DNA of 64,000 bases from positions 1 to 64,000 of the forward strand of contig CAUQXI010000005.1 of assembly GCA_963522145.1 (NCBI GenBank), given 5' to 3'. Positions 34,635-43,820 of this stretch are shown one piece after another (the stretch's first letter is position 1; every line of letters begins with the position of its first letter). Below the pieces are notes generated by a model. That model did not search any database and was not told the origin of the DNA. It saw nothing but the letters and a program-made list of their open reading frames with translations. This stretch comes from Mesorhizobium_B sp963522145 (GTDB taxonomy: Bacteria; Pseudomonadota; Alphaproteobacteria; Rhizobiales; Rhizobiaceae). A program made the position numbers and the translations under genes.

Positions 34635-35227
34635 GCGAAGCGCTGAACGAACTTTCGACCCTCCTGACCGGGAAGCTCGGGGCTAGGCTCGGCTCGTCGT
34701 CGCTCGCCTTTGACGAGCTGACGCTCAACGTCGAGGCGCATGACATCGTGGAGGTGCTCGGCACCCTCAAGAGTGATGTCGGCTTCATCTCGATCCTCGA
34801 CATCTGCGGGGTGGATTATCCCGGCCGCGAGAAGCGGTTCGACGTGGTTTACCACCTGCTCTCGCCGCGCCGGAACCAGCGCGTCCGGATCAAGCTTCAG
34901 ACGGACGAGGACACGCCCGTGCCAAGCGCGACCGCCGTTTACGCGGGCGCCGACTGGTACGAGCGCGAAGCCTACGACCTTTATGGCATCCTGTTCTCAG
35001 GCCATCCCGATCTTCGCCGTATCCTCACTGACTACGGCTTCGAGGGGCATCCGCTGCGCAAGGATTTTCCGCTCACAGGCTTTGTTGAGGTGCGCTATGA
35101 CGACGAAGCCAAGCGCGTCGTCTACGAACCGGTGGAGCTTCGCCAAGAGTTCCGCAATTTCGATTTCCTGTCGCCATGGGAAGGTACCGACTATGTCTTG
35201 CCCGGTGACGAGAAAGCAGAGCAGTAG
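34631..35227 (+). CDS. nuoC: NADH-quinone oxidoreductase subunit C
   Basis: NuoC is a 30-kDa-type peripheral-arm subunit. The 198-residue product has the family signature ERE(A/S)YDLYGI with the following FSGHPDLRRILTDYGFEGHPLRKDFPL (residues about 115-148). It is a separate gene, not fused to nuoD as in E. coli. The ATG overlaps the stop of the coiled-coil gene; nuoD follows after 16 bases. Confidence 0.97.
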   Translation: MSEALNELSTLLTGKLGARLGSSSLAFDELTLNVEAHDIVEVLGTLKSDVGFISILDICGVDYPGREKRFDVVYHLLSPRRNQRVRIKLQTDEDTPVPSATAVYAGADWYEREAYDLYGILFSGHPDLRRILTDYGFEGHPLRKDFPLTGFVEVRYDDEAKRVVYEPVELRQEFRNFDFLSPWEGTDYVLPGDEKAEQ

Positions 35228-35243
35228 AGCTTAAGCAGCGTCG

Positions 35244-36434
35244 ATGGCCGAGACCTCCGTCCGCAACTTCAACATCAATTTCGGGCCGCAGCACCCGTCG
35301 GCGCACGGTGTGCTGCGCCTCGTGCTGGAGCTCGACGGCGAGATCGTGGATCGCGTCGATCCGCATATCGGCTTGCTTCATCGCGGCACCGAGAAGCTGA
35401 TCGAGGCGAAGACCTATCTCCAGGCTCTGCCTTACTTCGACCGCCTCGATTATGTCGCGCCTATGTGCCAGGAGCACGCCTGGTGCCTGGCGGTGGAGCG
35501 GCTGGTCGGCATCGAGGTTCCGAAGCGCGGCCAGCTTGTCCGCGTCCTTTTTTCTGAGATCAGCCGCATCCTGTCGCATCTCCTGAACGTGACGACCCAG
35601 GCGCTCGACATCGGCGCGTTGACCCCGCCGCTTTGGGGCTTCGAGGAGCGCGAGAAGCTGATGGGCTTCTACGAGCGCGCGTCCGGCGCCCGCATGCATG
35701 CGGCCTATTTCAGGCCTGGCGGCGTGCATCAGGATCTGCCGGAAAGGCTGATCGAGGATATCGGCAACTGGATCGACCCGTTCCACAAGACGCTGAGCGA
35801 TCTCGATTCGCTGATGACGCCCAATCGCATCTTCAAGCAGCGCAATGTCGATATCGGCGTGGTGAAGCTTGAGGACGCATGGGATCGCGGCTTCTCGGGC
35901 GTGATGGTGCGCGGCTGCGGCGCTCCGTGGGACTTGCGCAAAAGCCAGCCCTATGAATGCTATTCCGAGATGGAATTCGACATCCCGGTGGGCAAGAACG
36001 GCGACTGCTATGATCGCTACCTGATCCGCATGGAGGAGATGCGCCAGTCGGCGAAGATCATGCGCCAATGCATCGAGCGGCTTACCGGCGCGGAGAAGAC
36101 CGGGCCCGTCTCGACCCTGGACGGCAAGGTCGCGCCTCCGAAGCGCGCCGCGATGAAGCGCTCGATGGAAGCGCTGATCCATCACTTCAAGCTTTACACC
36201 GAAGGCTTCCGCGTGCCCGCGGGAGAGGTCTACGCTGCGGTCGAGGCGCCCAAGGGCGAATTCGGCGTGTATCTCGTGTCGGACGGCACCAACAAGCCGT
36301 ATCGCTGCAAGATTCGCGCGCCGGGCTTCGCCCATTTGCAGGCGATGGATTTCATGTGCCGGGGCCATATGCTGGCTGATGTCAGCGCCGTGCTCGGCAA
36401 TCTGGACATCGTGTTCGGTGAGGTGGATCGGTGA
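35244..36434 (+). CDS. nuoD: NADH-quinone oxidoreductase subunit D
   Basis: NuoD forms the quinone-binding pocket with NuoB. The 396-residue product begins with the conserved NFNINFGPQHPSAHGVLRLV region, with the quinone-site histidine in HPSAHG, and continues with LHRGTEKLIE and the C-terminal RCKIRAPGFAHLQ. Length is standard for a stand-alone subunit. An 89-base spacer separates it from nuoE. Confidence 0.98.
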   Translation: MAETSVRNFNINFGPQHPSAHGVLRLVLELDGEIVDRVDPHIGLLHRGTEKLIEAKTYLQALPYFDRLDYVAPMCQEHAWCLAVERLVGIEVPKRGQLVRVLFSEISRILSHLLNVTTQALDIGALTPPLWGFEEREKLMGFYERASGARMHAAYFRPGGVHQDLPERLIEDIGNWIDPFHKTLSDLDSLMTPNRIFKQRNVDIGVVKLEDAWDRGFSGVMVRGCGAPWDLRKSQPYECYSEMEFDIPVGKNGDCYDRYLIRMEEMRQSAKIMRQCIERLTGAEKTGPVSTLDGKVAPPKRAAMKRSMEALIHHFKLYTEGFRVPAGEVYAAVEAPKGEFGVYLVSDGTNKPYRCKIRAPGFAHLQAMDFMCRGHMLADVSAVLGNLDIVFGEVDR

Positions 36435-36523
36435 TGTCGGAGACCAGCCGCCGCGCTATCCCCGTCGGGCGACGATCGACCCTGCACTGAGCCCGTTCGG
36501 GCGTCAGAGGTTTAAGAAAAAGA

Positions 36524-37612
36524 ATGAGTGTTCGCAGACTAGCCGCCGCCGAAGTCCAGCCTACCGGCTTTGCGTTCAGCAATGACAACGCATCCTGGGC
36601 CGAAGCGACGATCCGCAAATATCCGGAAGGGCGCCAGCAGTCGGCGGTGATCCCGCTTCTCATGCGCGCGCAGGAGCAGGAAGGCTGGGTCACCAAGGCT
36701 GCCATCGAGGCGGTCGCGAACATGCTCGGCATGGCCTATATCCGCGTTCTGGAAGTGGCGACGTTCTACACACAGTTCCAGCTGAAGCCGGTCGGCTCCC
36801 GCGCGCATATCCAGGTTTGCGGCACCACGCCCTGCATGCTGCGCGGCTCGGAAGAATTGATGGATGTCTGTCGTTCGAAGATCCACCACGACCAGTTCCA
36901 CCTCAATGCTGACGGCACGCTCTCCTGGGAAGAGGTCGAATGCCTCGGCGCCTGCGTGAACGCGCCGATGGTGATGATCTTCAAGGATACCTACGAAGAC
37001 CTCACGCCCGAGCGGCTGGGCGAGATCATCAACGCGTTTGAGGCCGGGCATGGCGGCGAGGTGCCGGTCGGCCCGCAGAACGGCCGCTTCTCCTCCACGC
37101 CTCTTTCAGGGCAGACCTCGCTCCTGGATGAGCAGGCGCTGATCGCCGTTGTCGAGGAGCGACACAAGCCGGCGGAAGCGGCCGCTTCTGCACCGGCCGA
37201 TGCCGGTCAGCCCGTACCGCCGACCCAGGCTGCAAAGCCGGATACTGCCGCTCCCGAAACCAATGCTGCTATCCAGTCACCATCGCCGGTGAAGGCCGAT
37301 GTCGCCGCCGAAAAGGGCGCCAGCGCGCCGTCCGTTACGTTTGACAAGGCGGCCGCCAACCGGTCCGAGCCTGCCGTGGAAGGCGCATCAAAACCTCGTT
37401 CACGCGCTAGTGCGGACGCGAACGGCGGCGTGGATGCAAAGGCGCCCGAGCTTCACAAAGGCACAACGGTCGGCGCAAACGAGAAGCGCGCGGCAGACCG
37501 GGACGAGCCCTCTGCGACCGCACCCTCACCAGACGGCAAGAATGTCGGCAATACGGGGCCTGATGTCGGCTCTCCGCAGTCGGGCGGCAGTGACAAGACG
37601 GGAGCGAAGTGA
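36524..37612 (+). CDS. nuoE: NADH-quinone oxidoreductase subunit E with long C-terminal extension
   Basis: NuoE holds the N1a [2Fe-2S] cluster: C99 and C104 (VCGTTPC), C140 and C144 (CLGAC). The catalytic domain ends near residue 190. It is followed by about 165 residues rich in Ala, Pro, Lys and Glu without recognisable fold, bringing the length to 362 against roughly 160-240 for most bacteria. Some alphaproteobacterial NuoE proteins have such tails. The TGA overlaps the nuoF ATG. Confidence 0.96.
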   Translation: MSVRRLAAAEVQPTGFAFSNDNASWAEATIRKYPEGRQQSAVIPLLMRAQEQEGWVTKAAIEAVANMLGMAYIRVLEVATFYTQFQLKPVGSRAHIQVCGTTPCMLRGSEELMDVCRSKIHHDQFHLNADGTLSWEEVECLGACVNAPMVMIFKDTYEDLTPERLGEIINAFEAGHGGEVPVGPQNGRFSSTPLSGQTSLLDEQALIAVVEERHKPAEAAASAPADAGQPVPPTQAAKPDTAAPETNAAIQSPSPVKADVAAEKGASAPSVTFDKAAANRSEPAVEGASKPRSRASADANGGVDAKAPELHKGTTVGANEKRAADRDEPSATAPSPDGKNVGNTGPDVGSPQSGGSDKTGAK

Positions 37613-38916
37613 TGCTTGCCGACAAGGACCGTATCTTCACCAACATCTATGGCCGCTTCGACACCTCGTTGAAGGGTGTGATGGCGCGCGGTGGATGGGA
37701 CGGCACCGCCGACATCATCGCCAAGGGTCGCGACTGGATCATCAACGAGATGAAGGCGTCCGGCCTGCGCGGGCGTGGCGGAGCGGGTTTCCCGACCGGC
37801 CTGAAATGGTCGTTCATGCCCAAGCAGAGCGATGGACGTCCCTCCTATCTCGTGGTGAATGCCGACGAGTCGGAGCCCGGCACCTGCAAGGACCGTGAAA
37901 TCCTCCGCCATGACCCCCACACGTTGGTGGAAGGCTGCCTGATCGCCGGCTTCGCGATGGGGGCCGTTGCGGCCTACATCTATGTGCGCGGCGAATTCAT
38001 CCGCGAGCGCGAGGCGCTCCAGCGCGCGGTGGATGAGGCCTACGAGGCCGGGCTGATCGGCAAGGGCAACAAGAACGGCTACGACTTCGACATTTACGTC
38101 CACCATGGCGCCGGCGCCTATATCTGCGGCGAGGAAACGGCGCTGCTCGAAAGTCTTGAAGGCAAGAAGGGCCAGCCGCGCCTGAAGCCGCCTTTCCCTG
38201 CCAATGTCGGGCTTTATGGCTGCCCGACCACCGTCAACAACGTGGAATCGATCGCGGTCGCGCCGACGATCCTGCGGCGCGGTGCGTCCTGGTTCTCGTC
38301 CATGGGCCGCCCGAATAATGTCGGCACGAAGCTGTTCTGCATCTCCGGCCACGTGAACAATCCGTGCACGGTGGAAGAGGTGATGGGCATCAGCTTCCGT
38401 GAGCTGATCGAGACGCATTGCGGCGGGATTCGCGGCGGCTGGGACAATCTGCTGGCCGTGATCCCCGGCGGCTCTTCCGTGCCGCTGGTGCCCGCCGAGC
38501 AGATCGTCGATACGCCCATGGACTTCGACGCCCTGCGCGACCTCAAGTCGGGTCTCGGCACGGCGGCTGTGATCGTCATGGATCGAAGCACTGACATCGT
38601 GAAGGCGATCGCGCGGCTGTCATATTTCTACAAGCATGAATCCTGCGGCCAGTGTACGCCGTGCCGCGAAGGAACGGGCTGGATGTGGCGCGTGATGGAA
38701 CGTCTGGTGCGCGGCGAAGCGCAGAAGCGCGAGATCGACATGCTGCTCGACGTCACCAAGCAGGTCGAGGGCCATACGATCTGCGCCCTGGGCGATGCCG
38801 CCGCCTGGCCGATCCAGGGCCTGATGCGCCACTTCCGCGCCGAGGTGGAGCGCCGCATCGACGAGTTCTCCCGTAATTCGCATCGGGCCGAGCCGGTGCT
38901 GATTGCCGCGGAGTAG
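37612..38916 (+). CDS. nuoF: NADH-quinone oxidoreductase subunit F
   Basis: NuoF binds NADH and FMN and the N3 [4Fe-4S] cluster. The 434-residue product has the NADH/FMN loop GLRGRGGAGFPTGLKW near residues 51-66, the FMN-binding ESEPGTCKDREI, and cluster cysteines C345, C348, C351 and C391. The ATG at 37612 overlaps the nuoE stop (TGATG). Confidence 0.98.
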   Translation: MLADKDRIFTNIYGRFDTSLKGVMARGGWDGTADIIAKGRDWIINEMKASGLRGRGGAGFPTGLKWSFMPKQSDGRPSYLVVNADESEPGTCKDREILRHDPHTLVEGCLIAGFAMGAVAAYIYVRGEFIREREALQRAVDEAYEAGLIGKGNKNGYDFDIYVHHGAGAYICGEETALLESLEGKKGQPRLKPPFPANVGLYGCPTTVNNVESIAVAPTILRRGASWFSSMGRPNNVGTKLFCISGHVNNPCTVEEVMGISFRELIETHCGGIRGGWDNLLAVIPGGSSVPLVPAEQIVDTPMDFDALRDLKSGLGTAAVIVMDRSTDIVKAIARLSYFYKHESCGQCTPCREGTGWMWRVMERLVRGEAQKREIDMLLDVTKQVEGHTICALGDAAAWPIQGLMRHFRAEVERRIDEFSRNSHRAEPVLIAAE

Positions 38917-38922
38917 GGTCGC

Positions 38923-39264
38923 ATGAAAATCTTCGACCAGAAGGAGCGTCTTGATGTTCACCACAGTGACATCTCGGGTTTCAGCTTCGACGACGTGAAT
39001 CTGTCCGGCTGCACGTATGAGAACGTGAACATGTCGGGCGGCCGCTTTCACAACACCAACCTTTCGGGCTGTACGTTCGACGATCTGAACATGTCCGGCT
39101 GGCGGGTCGAGGACGTGAACTTCGCCGGGCTGCGCATCACGAAGTCCAATTTGGCCGGTGCGTCCATTTCCGCCAGCCGTTTGGATGGCATGACGATCGA
39201 CGGCATTCTCGTGACCGATCTGCTCCAAGCATACGAGGCGGCTCAAGCCGCTGGGAACAACTGA
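38923..39264 (+). CDS. Pentapeptide-repeat protein inserted between nuoF and nuoG
   Basis: The 113-residue product is built of about eight decapeptide units, for example FSFDDVNLSG, CTYENVNMSG, GRFHNTNLSG, CTFDDLNMSG and WRVEDVNFAG, that would fold as a short right-handed quadrilateral beta-helix. No signal peptide is seen, so it is cytosolic. A short helical tail (LLQAYEAAQAAGNN) ends it. It starts 6 bases after nuoF and its stop overlaps the nuoG ATG (TGATG). The location implies a complex I related role, but this is inference; pentapeptide proteins are best known as DNA mimics. Confidence 0.85.
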   Translation: MKIFDQKERLDVHHSDISGFSFDDVNLSGCTYENVNMSGGRFHNTNLSGCTFDDLNMSGWRVEDVNFAGLRITKSNLAGASISASRLDGMTIDGILVTDLLQAYEAAQAAGNN

Positions 39265-41342
39265 TGGCCAAGCTTAAAGTCGACGGTCGCGAGATCGAGG
39301 TTCCCGATCATTACACGCTGCTGCAGGCGGCAGAGGAGGCGGGTGCGGAAGTGCCGCGCTTCTGCTTCCATGAGCGGCTGTCGATCGCCGGCAATTGTCG
39401 CATGTGTCTGATTGAAGTGAAAGGCGGGCCGCCCAAGCCACAGGCCTCCTGCGCCATGGGCGTGAAGGATATGCGTCCCGGCCCGAACGGCGAGCTGCCT
39501 GAGATTTTCACCAACACGCCGATGGTGAAGAAGGCGCGCGAAGGGGTGATGGAGTTCCTGCTCATCAACCATCCGCTCGACTGCCCGATCTGCGACCAGG
39601 GCGGCGAGTGCGACCTGCAGGACCAGGCCATGGCCTTCGGCGTGGATTCGTCGCGCTACAAGGAAAACAAGCGTGCGGTGGAGGACAAGTATGTCGGCCC
39701 GCTCGTCAAGACGATCATGAACCGCTGCATCCACTGCACACGCTGCGTCCGCTTCACCACGGAAGTGGCCGGCATCTCCGAGCTCGGCCTTATCGGCCGT
39801 GGCGAAGATGCAGAGATCACCACCTATCTTGAACAGGCGATGACCTCCGAGCTGCAGGGCAACGTGATCGACCTCTGCCCGGTCGGTGCGCTCACTTCCA
39901 GACCATACGCCTTCCAGGCACGACCCTGGGAGCTCAAGAAGACCGCATCCATCGACGTGATGGATGCGGTCGGCTCCGCGATCCGCGTCGATGTGCGCGG
40001 CCGCGAGGTGATGCGCATCCTGCCGCGCGTAAACGAGCAGGTGAACGAGGAGTGGATCTCCGACAAGACGCGCTTCGTCTGGGACGGGCTGAAGACCCAG
40101 CGTCTCGACCGTCCCTATGTTCGCGTGAACGGCAGGCTGCGTGCTGCTTCATGGAGCGAAGCATTCGAGGCGATCCGCTCGGCCGCGTCCGGGAAGGCCG
40201 GCGACCGGATCGGCGCCATCGCGGGCGATCTCGCGACTGTCGAGGAGATGTACGCGCTGAAGGAGCTTCTCGCTTCCCTCGGCTCGGGGAACGTGGACTG
40301 CCGGCAGGACGGCACAGCGCTTCATCCGCGTCATGGCCGCGCGAGCTATCTGTTCAACCCTACGATCGAGGGGATCGAGCAAGCCGACGCGCTGCTGATC
40401 ATCGGCGCCAATCCACGCTGGGAAGCATCCGTGCTCAATGCGCGCATTCGCAAGCGGTGGCGCACCGGCGCGATGCCGGTCGGCGTGATCGGCGACGCCG
40501 GCGATTTGCGCTATGATTACACGAGCTTGGGCGCGGGCGCGGATTCGTTGAACGAGCTTCTTTCGGGCCGCGGCAGTTTCTACGAAACGCTGACGAGTGC
40601 CAAGCGCCCGATGATCATCGTGGGGCAGGGCGCGATCAGTGGGCCAGACGGCGCAAGCAACCTGTCCGCTGCTGCAAAGCTTGCAGCAGATGTCGGAGCG
40701 CTGGCCGACGACTGGAACGGATTTGCGGTGCTTCACACCGCTGCCTCGCGCGTCGGCGGCCTCGACATCGGCTTTGTGCCGGAGGACGGCGGCCCCGACG
40801 CGGCTGCTCTGCTCGAACAAAGCGAGCTTCTGTTTTTGCTTGGCGTGGATGAGATGGACGTCTCGAACGCCAAAGGGTTCGTCGTTTACATCGGCACCCA
40901 CGGCGATCGGGGCGCGCATCGTGCCGACGTGATCCTGCCGGGCGCAACTTACACGGAAAAATCCGGCATCTATGTGAATACGGAAGGCCGCGCGCAGCAA
41001 ACGAATCGCGCGGGCTTCGCGCCGGGCGAGGCAAAGGACGATTGGGCAATCCTTCGCGCCCTTTCCGACGTGCTGGGCAAGCGCCTTCCCTTCGATTCGC
41101 TCGCGCAGCTTCGTGCCAGGCTCTTCGCGGAGCATCCGCATCTGGCGGAAACGGGCACCATTGCATCGGCAAGCCATGCGCCGATCAGCTGGCTCGGTCA
41201 GAAGGCGGAAGCGCTGGGCAGGGGGATGTTCGCGAGCCCCGTTGCCGATTTCTACCTTTCCAACCCGATCGCCCGGGCCTCCGCCATCATGGCGGAATGC
41301 TCGGCCTTGGCGCGCGGCGATTTCCGGCAGGCGGCGGAGTAG
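39264..41342 (+). CDS. nuoG: NADH-quinone oxidoreductase subunit G
   Basis: NuoG carries clusters N1b, N4 and N5. The 692-residue product has the [2Fe-2S] ligands C34, C45, C48 and C63, the HxxxCxxCxxxxxC cluster region HPLDCPICDQGGEC, and the ferredoxin-like CIHCTRCVRF, followed by a molybdopterin-oxidoreductase-like domain without cofactor. The ATG overlaps the pentapeptide gene's stop. nuoH follows 4 bases after the stop. Confidence 0.98.
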   Translation: MAKLKVDGREIEVPDHYTLLQAAEEAGAEVPRFCFHERLSIAGNCRMCLIEVKGGPPKPQASCAMGVKDMRPGPNGELPEIFTNTPMVKKAREGVMEFLLINHPLDCPICDQGGECDLQDQAMAFGVDSSRYKENKRAVEDKYVGPLVKTIMNRCIHCTRCVRFTTEVAGISELGLIGRGEDAEITTYLEQAMTSELQGNVIDLCPVGALTSRPYAFQARPWELKKTASIDVMDAVGSAIRVDVRGREVMRILPRVNEQVNEEWISDKTRFVWDGLKTQRLDRPYVRVNGRLRAASWSEAFEAIRSAASGKAGDRIGAIAGDLATVEEMYALKELLASLGSGNVDCRQDGTALHPRHGRASYLFNPTIEGIEQADALLIIGANPRWEASVLNARIRKRWRTGAMPVGVIGDAGDLRYDYTSLGAGADSLNELLSGRGSFYETLTSAKRPMIIVGQGAISGPDGASNLSAAAKLAADVGALADDWNGFAVLHTAASRVGGLDIGFVPEDGGPDAAALLEQSELLFLLGVDEMDVSNAKGFVVYIGTHGDRGAHRADVILPGATYTEKSGIYVNTEGRAQQTNRAGFAPGEAKDDWAILRALSDVLGKRLPFDSLAQLRARLFAEHPHLAETGTIASASHAPISWLGQKAEALGRGMFASPVADFYLSNPIARASAIMAECSALARGDFRQAAE

Positions 41343-41346
41343 ACCG

Positions 41347-42393
41347 ATGGAAGGCTTCTTCTCCGTTTACGTCCTGCCGGCCCTGATCGTGCTGCTCAAG
41401 TCGGTGGCGCTGCTCGTCATCCTGCTGATCTTCGTCGCCTACATCCTTTATGCCGATCGCAAGATCTGGGCAGCCGTGCAACTGCGCCGTGGGCCGAATG
41501 TCGTGGGCCCGTGGGGTCTGCTGCAGGCTTTCGCCGACTTGCTGAAATTCGTGCTGAAGGAACCCATCATCCCGGCGGGCGCCAATAAGGGTGTTTTCCT
41601 GCTCGCGCCGCTTGTATCGGCCGTGCTTGCGCTCGCCGCCTGGGCGGTGATCCCGGTGAACGAAGGGTGGGCCGTCGCCAACATCAATGTCGGCATACTT
41701 TACGTTTTCGCCATCGCATCGCTGGAGGTCTATGGCGTGATCATGGGCGGATGGGCGTCGAATTCCAAATACCCGTTTCTCGGCGCCCTCCGCTCGGCGG
41801 CGCAGATGGTGTCTTATGAAGTCTCCATCGGCTTCGTGATCGTCACCGTCCTGCTCTGCGTCGGCTCGCTGAACCTGTCAGACATCGTGCTTGCTCAGCA
41901 GGACGGCCTGGGTACGCGGCTGGGCCTGCCGAACACGCTGCTCGACTGGCACTGGCTGCCGCTTCTGCCGATGTTCGTGATCTTCTTCATCTCGGCGCTA
42001 GCCGAAACGAACCGCCCGCCCTTTGACCTCGTGGAGGCCGAGTCGGAGCTCGTCGCCGGCCACATGATCGAGTATTCCTCGACGCCGTTCCTTCTGTTCT
42101 TTCTCGGCGAGTATGTGGCGATCGTGCTGATGTGCTCGCTGACGACGATCCTGTTCCTCGGCGGGTGGCTGCCCCCCGTCAATATCGCGCCGTTCACCTG
42201 GGTGCCGGGTGTCGTGTGGTTTGTGCTCAAGGTCTGCGCGGTGTTCTTCATGATTTCCATGGTGAAGGCTTTCGTGCCGCGATACCGCTACGACCAGCTG
42301 ATGCGGCTGGGCTGGAAGGTGTTCCTGCCGATCTCGCTTGCGATGGTGATCTTGACCGCCTTCTTCCTGAAACTTACGGGCATGGTGGCCTGA
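41347..42393 (+). CDS. nuoH: NADH-quinone oxidoreductase subunit H
   Basis: NuoH is the membrane subunit that forms the quinone tunnel. The 348-residue product has eight helices, with conserved loops YADRKIWAAVQLRRGPNVVG, ALAETNRPPFDLVEAESELV and FVPRYRYDQLMRLGWK. The frame extends upstream in nuoG, but the ATG at 41347 gives the standard start. Its TGA overlaps the ATG of the next small gene. Confidence 0.97.
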   Translation: MEGFFSVYVLPALIVLLKSVALLVILLIFVAYILYADRKIWAAVQLRRGPNVVGPWGLLQAFADLLKFVLKEPIIPAGANKGVFLLAPLVSAVLALAAWAVIPVNEGWAVANINVGILYVFAIASLEVYGVIMGGWASNSKYPFLGALRSAAQMVSYEVSIGFVIVTVLLCVGSLNLSDIVLAQQDGLGTRLGLPNTLLDWHWLPLLPMFVIFFISALAETNRPPFDLVEAESELVAGHMIEYSSTPFLLFFLGEYVAIVLMCSLTTILFLGGWLPPVNIAPFTWVPGVVWFVLKVCAVFFMISMVKAFVPRYRYDQLMRLGWKVFLPISLAMVILTAFFLKLTGMVA

Positions 42394-42584
42394 TGGGTGT
42401 GGCCGCGATCGGCGCGCTCGTCGGGCTGATCGTTGCTGCCGCCGAGATCGTGTTCCTTCGCGCGCTGTCGCGGCGCGTCGATTTGCCCGAGACGCGCCGG
42501 GCGCTACATCTTGTCGGCGTCATCCAACTTGTGCTTTTCCCCGTGGCGGGCTGGTTCATCGCCCCACTGATAATCGGAGATTGA
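42393..42584 (+). CDS. Small two-helix membrane protein between nuoH and nuoI
   Basis: The 63-residue product from the ATG at 42393 has two hydrophobic helices (about residues 2-24 and 42-61) separated by a polar loop with SRRVDLPETRR. The ATG overlaps the nuoH stop (TGATG), and nuoI begins 6 bases after the stop, so it is embedded in the operon. It belongs to none of the 14 core subunits. Size and topology suggest a supernumerary or assembly subunit, but I know of no function. Confidence 0.75.
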   Translation: MGVAAIGALVGLIVAAAEIVFLRALSRRVDLPETRRALHLVGVIQLVLFPVAGWFIAPLIIGD

Positions 42585-42590
42585 CCGATC

Positions 42591-43082
42591 ATGTCGGCGC
42601 TGGCTCAAGCCGCCAAGGGCTTGCTTCTCAAGGATTTCATCGGCGCGTTCTTTCTTTCCATGCGCCAGTTCTTCGCCCCCAAGGCGACGCTCAACTACCC
42701 GCACGAAAAAGGCCCGCTCAGCCCGCGCTTTCGCGGCGAACATGCACTTCGCCGCTATCCCAACGGCGAGGAGCGCTGCATCGCCTGCAAGCTCTGCGAG
42801 GCTGTCTGTCCCGCGCAGGCCATCACGATCGAGGCCGGTCCGCGCCGCAATGACGGCACGCGCCGCACCGTGCGCTACGACATCGATATGGTGAAGTGCA
42901 TCTATTGCGGCTTCTGCCAGGAAGCCTGCCCGGTGGATGCGATCGTGGAAGGACCGAATTTCGAGTTTTCGACGGAAACGCGCGAGGAGCTTTACTACGA
43001 CAAGGACAAGCTGCTCGCGAATGGTGATCGCTGGGAGCGCGAGATCGCCCGCAACCTGGCTCTGGATGCGTCCTATCGATAA
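42591..43082 (+). CDS. nuoI: NADH-quinone oxidoreductase subunit I
   Basis: NuoI carries two [4Fe-4S] clusters (N6a and N6b). The 163-residue product has both ferredoxin motifs: C63, C66, C69, C73 (CIACKLCEAVCP) and C103, C106, C109, C113 (CIYCGFCQEACP). Length is typical. A 117-base spacer separates it from nuoJ. Confidence 0.98.
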   Translation: MSALAQAAKGLLLKDFIGAFFLSMRQFFAPKATLNYPHEKGPLSPRFRGEHALRRYPNGEERCIACKLCEAVCPAQAITIEAGPRRNDGTRRTVRYDIDMVKCIYCGFCQEACPVDAIVEGPNFEFSTETREELYYDKDKLLANGDRWEREIARNLALDASYR

Positions 43083-43199
43083 GCGCGCGATGATGGACGG
43101 CGATGTTCCGCTCGTCTAAGGAACACGCGATTCCCGACCCAGGAGTCGGCGGCCTGCGGATGCGGCTCGCCGGCGGTGGAATTCGAGGCAGGGACTTTC

Positions 43200-43820
43200 A
43201 TGCTGAACGGGCTTGAAGCCGTATTCTTTTATCTCTTCGCCTTTGTCGCCGTCGGCTCGGCCTTCATGGTCATTGCCGCGCGTAATCCCGTTCATTCCGT
43301 ATTGTTCCTGATCCTCGCCTTCTTCAACGCCGCCGGCCTGTTCCTGCTCACGGGCGCCGAGTTCCTGGCGATGATCCTGCTGGTGGTTTATGTCGGCGCC
43401 GTGGCCGTGCTGTTCCTGTTCGTGGTCATGATGCTCGACGTGGACTTCGCGGAGCTGAAAAGCGGTGCGCTGCAATATGCGCCGGTGGGTGCGCTGGTCG
43501 GCTTGATCCTGGTCGGCGAGCTGATCGTGGTGCTGGGTGGATATACCTTCTCGCCTCAACTCGCCTCGTCGGTTGCGCAGCCCATGCCGGACATCACGGC
43601 GCGGCCGAACACGGCTGCCTTGGGCGATATCCTCTACACCAATTACCTCTTCGCGTTTCAGATTGCGGGGCTGGTGCTGCTCGTCGCCATGATCGGCGCG
43701 ATCGTGCTCACGCTCCGCCACAAAGTGGGCGTGCGGCGGCAGAGCGTCTCGGCGCAGGTGGCCCGGACGCCGGCGACCGCGATCGAGGTGCGCAAGGTCC
43801 GCACGGGGGAGGGCGTCTGA
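43200..43820 (+). CDS. nuoJ: NADH-quinone oxidoreductase subunit J
   Basis: NuoJ is a membrane subunit with five helices. The 206-residue product shows the conserved NPVHSVLFLILAFFNAAGLF and MILLVVYVGAVAVLFLFVVM, including the pi-bulge helix 3. The ATG at 43200 was preferred over the GTG at 43176 because it fits the family start and follows CAGGGAC. Its end overlaps the nuoK ATG. Confidence 0.96.
   Translation: MLNGLEAVFFYLFAFVAVGSAFMVIAARNPVHSVLFLILAFFNAAGLFLLTGAEFLAMILLVVYVGAVAVLFLFVVMMLDVDFAELKSGALQYAPVGALVGLILVGELIVVLGGYTFSPQLASSVAQPMPDITARPNTAALGDILYTNYLFAFQIAGLVLLVAMIGAIVLTLRHKVGVRRQSVSAQVARTPATAIEVRKVRTGEGV

Noticed and set aside
36434..36490. 18-codon ORF overlapping the nuoD stop
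   Set aside because: TGATG overlap is suggestive, but it has no ribosome-binding site of its own, no hydrophobic or structured character, and sits in an ordinary 89-base spacer.
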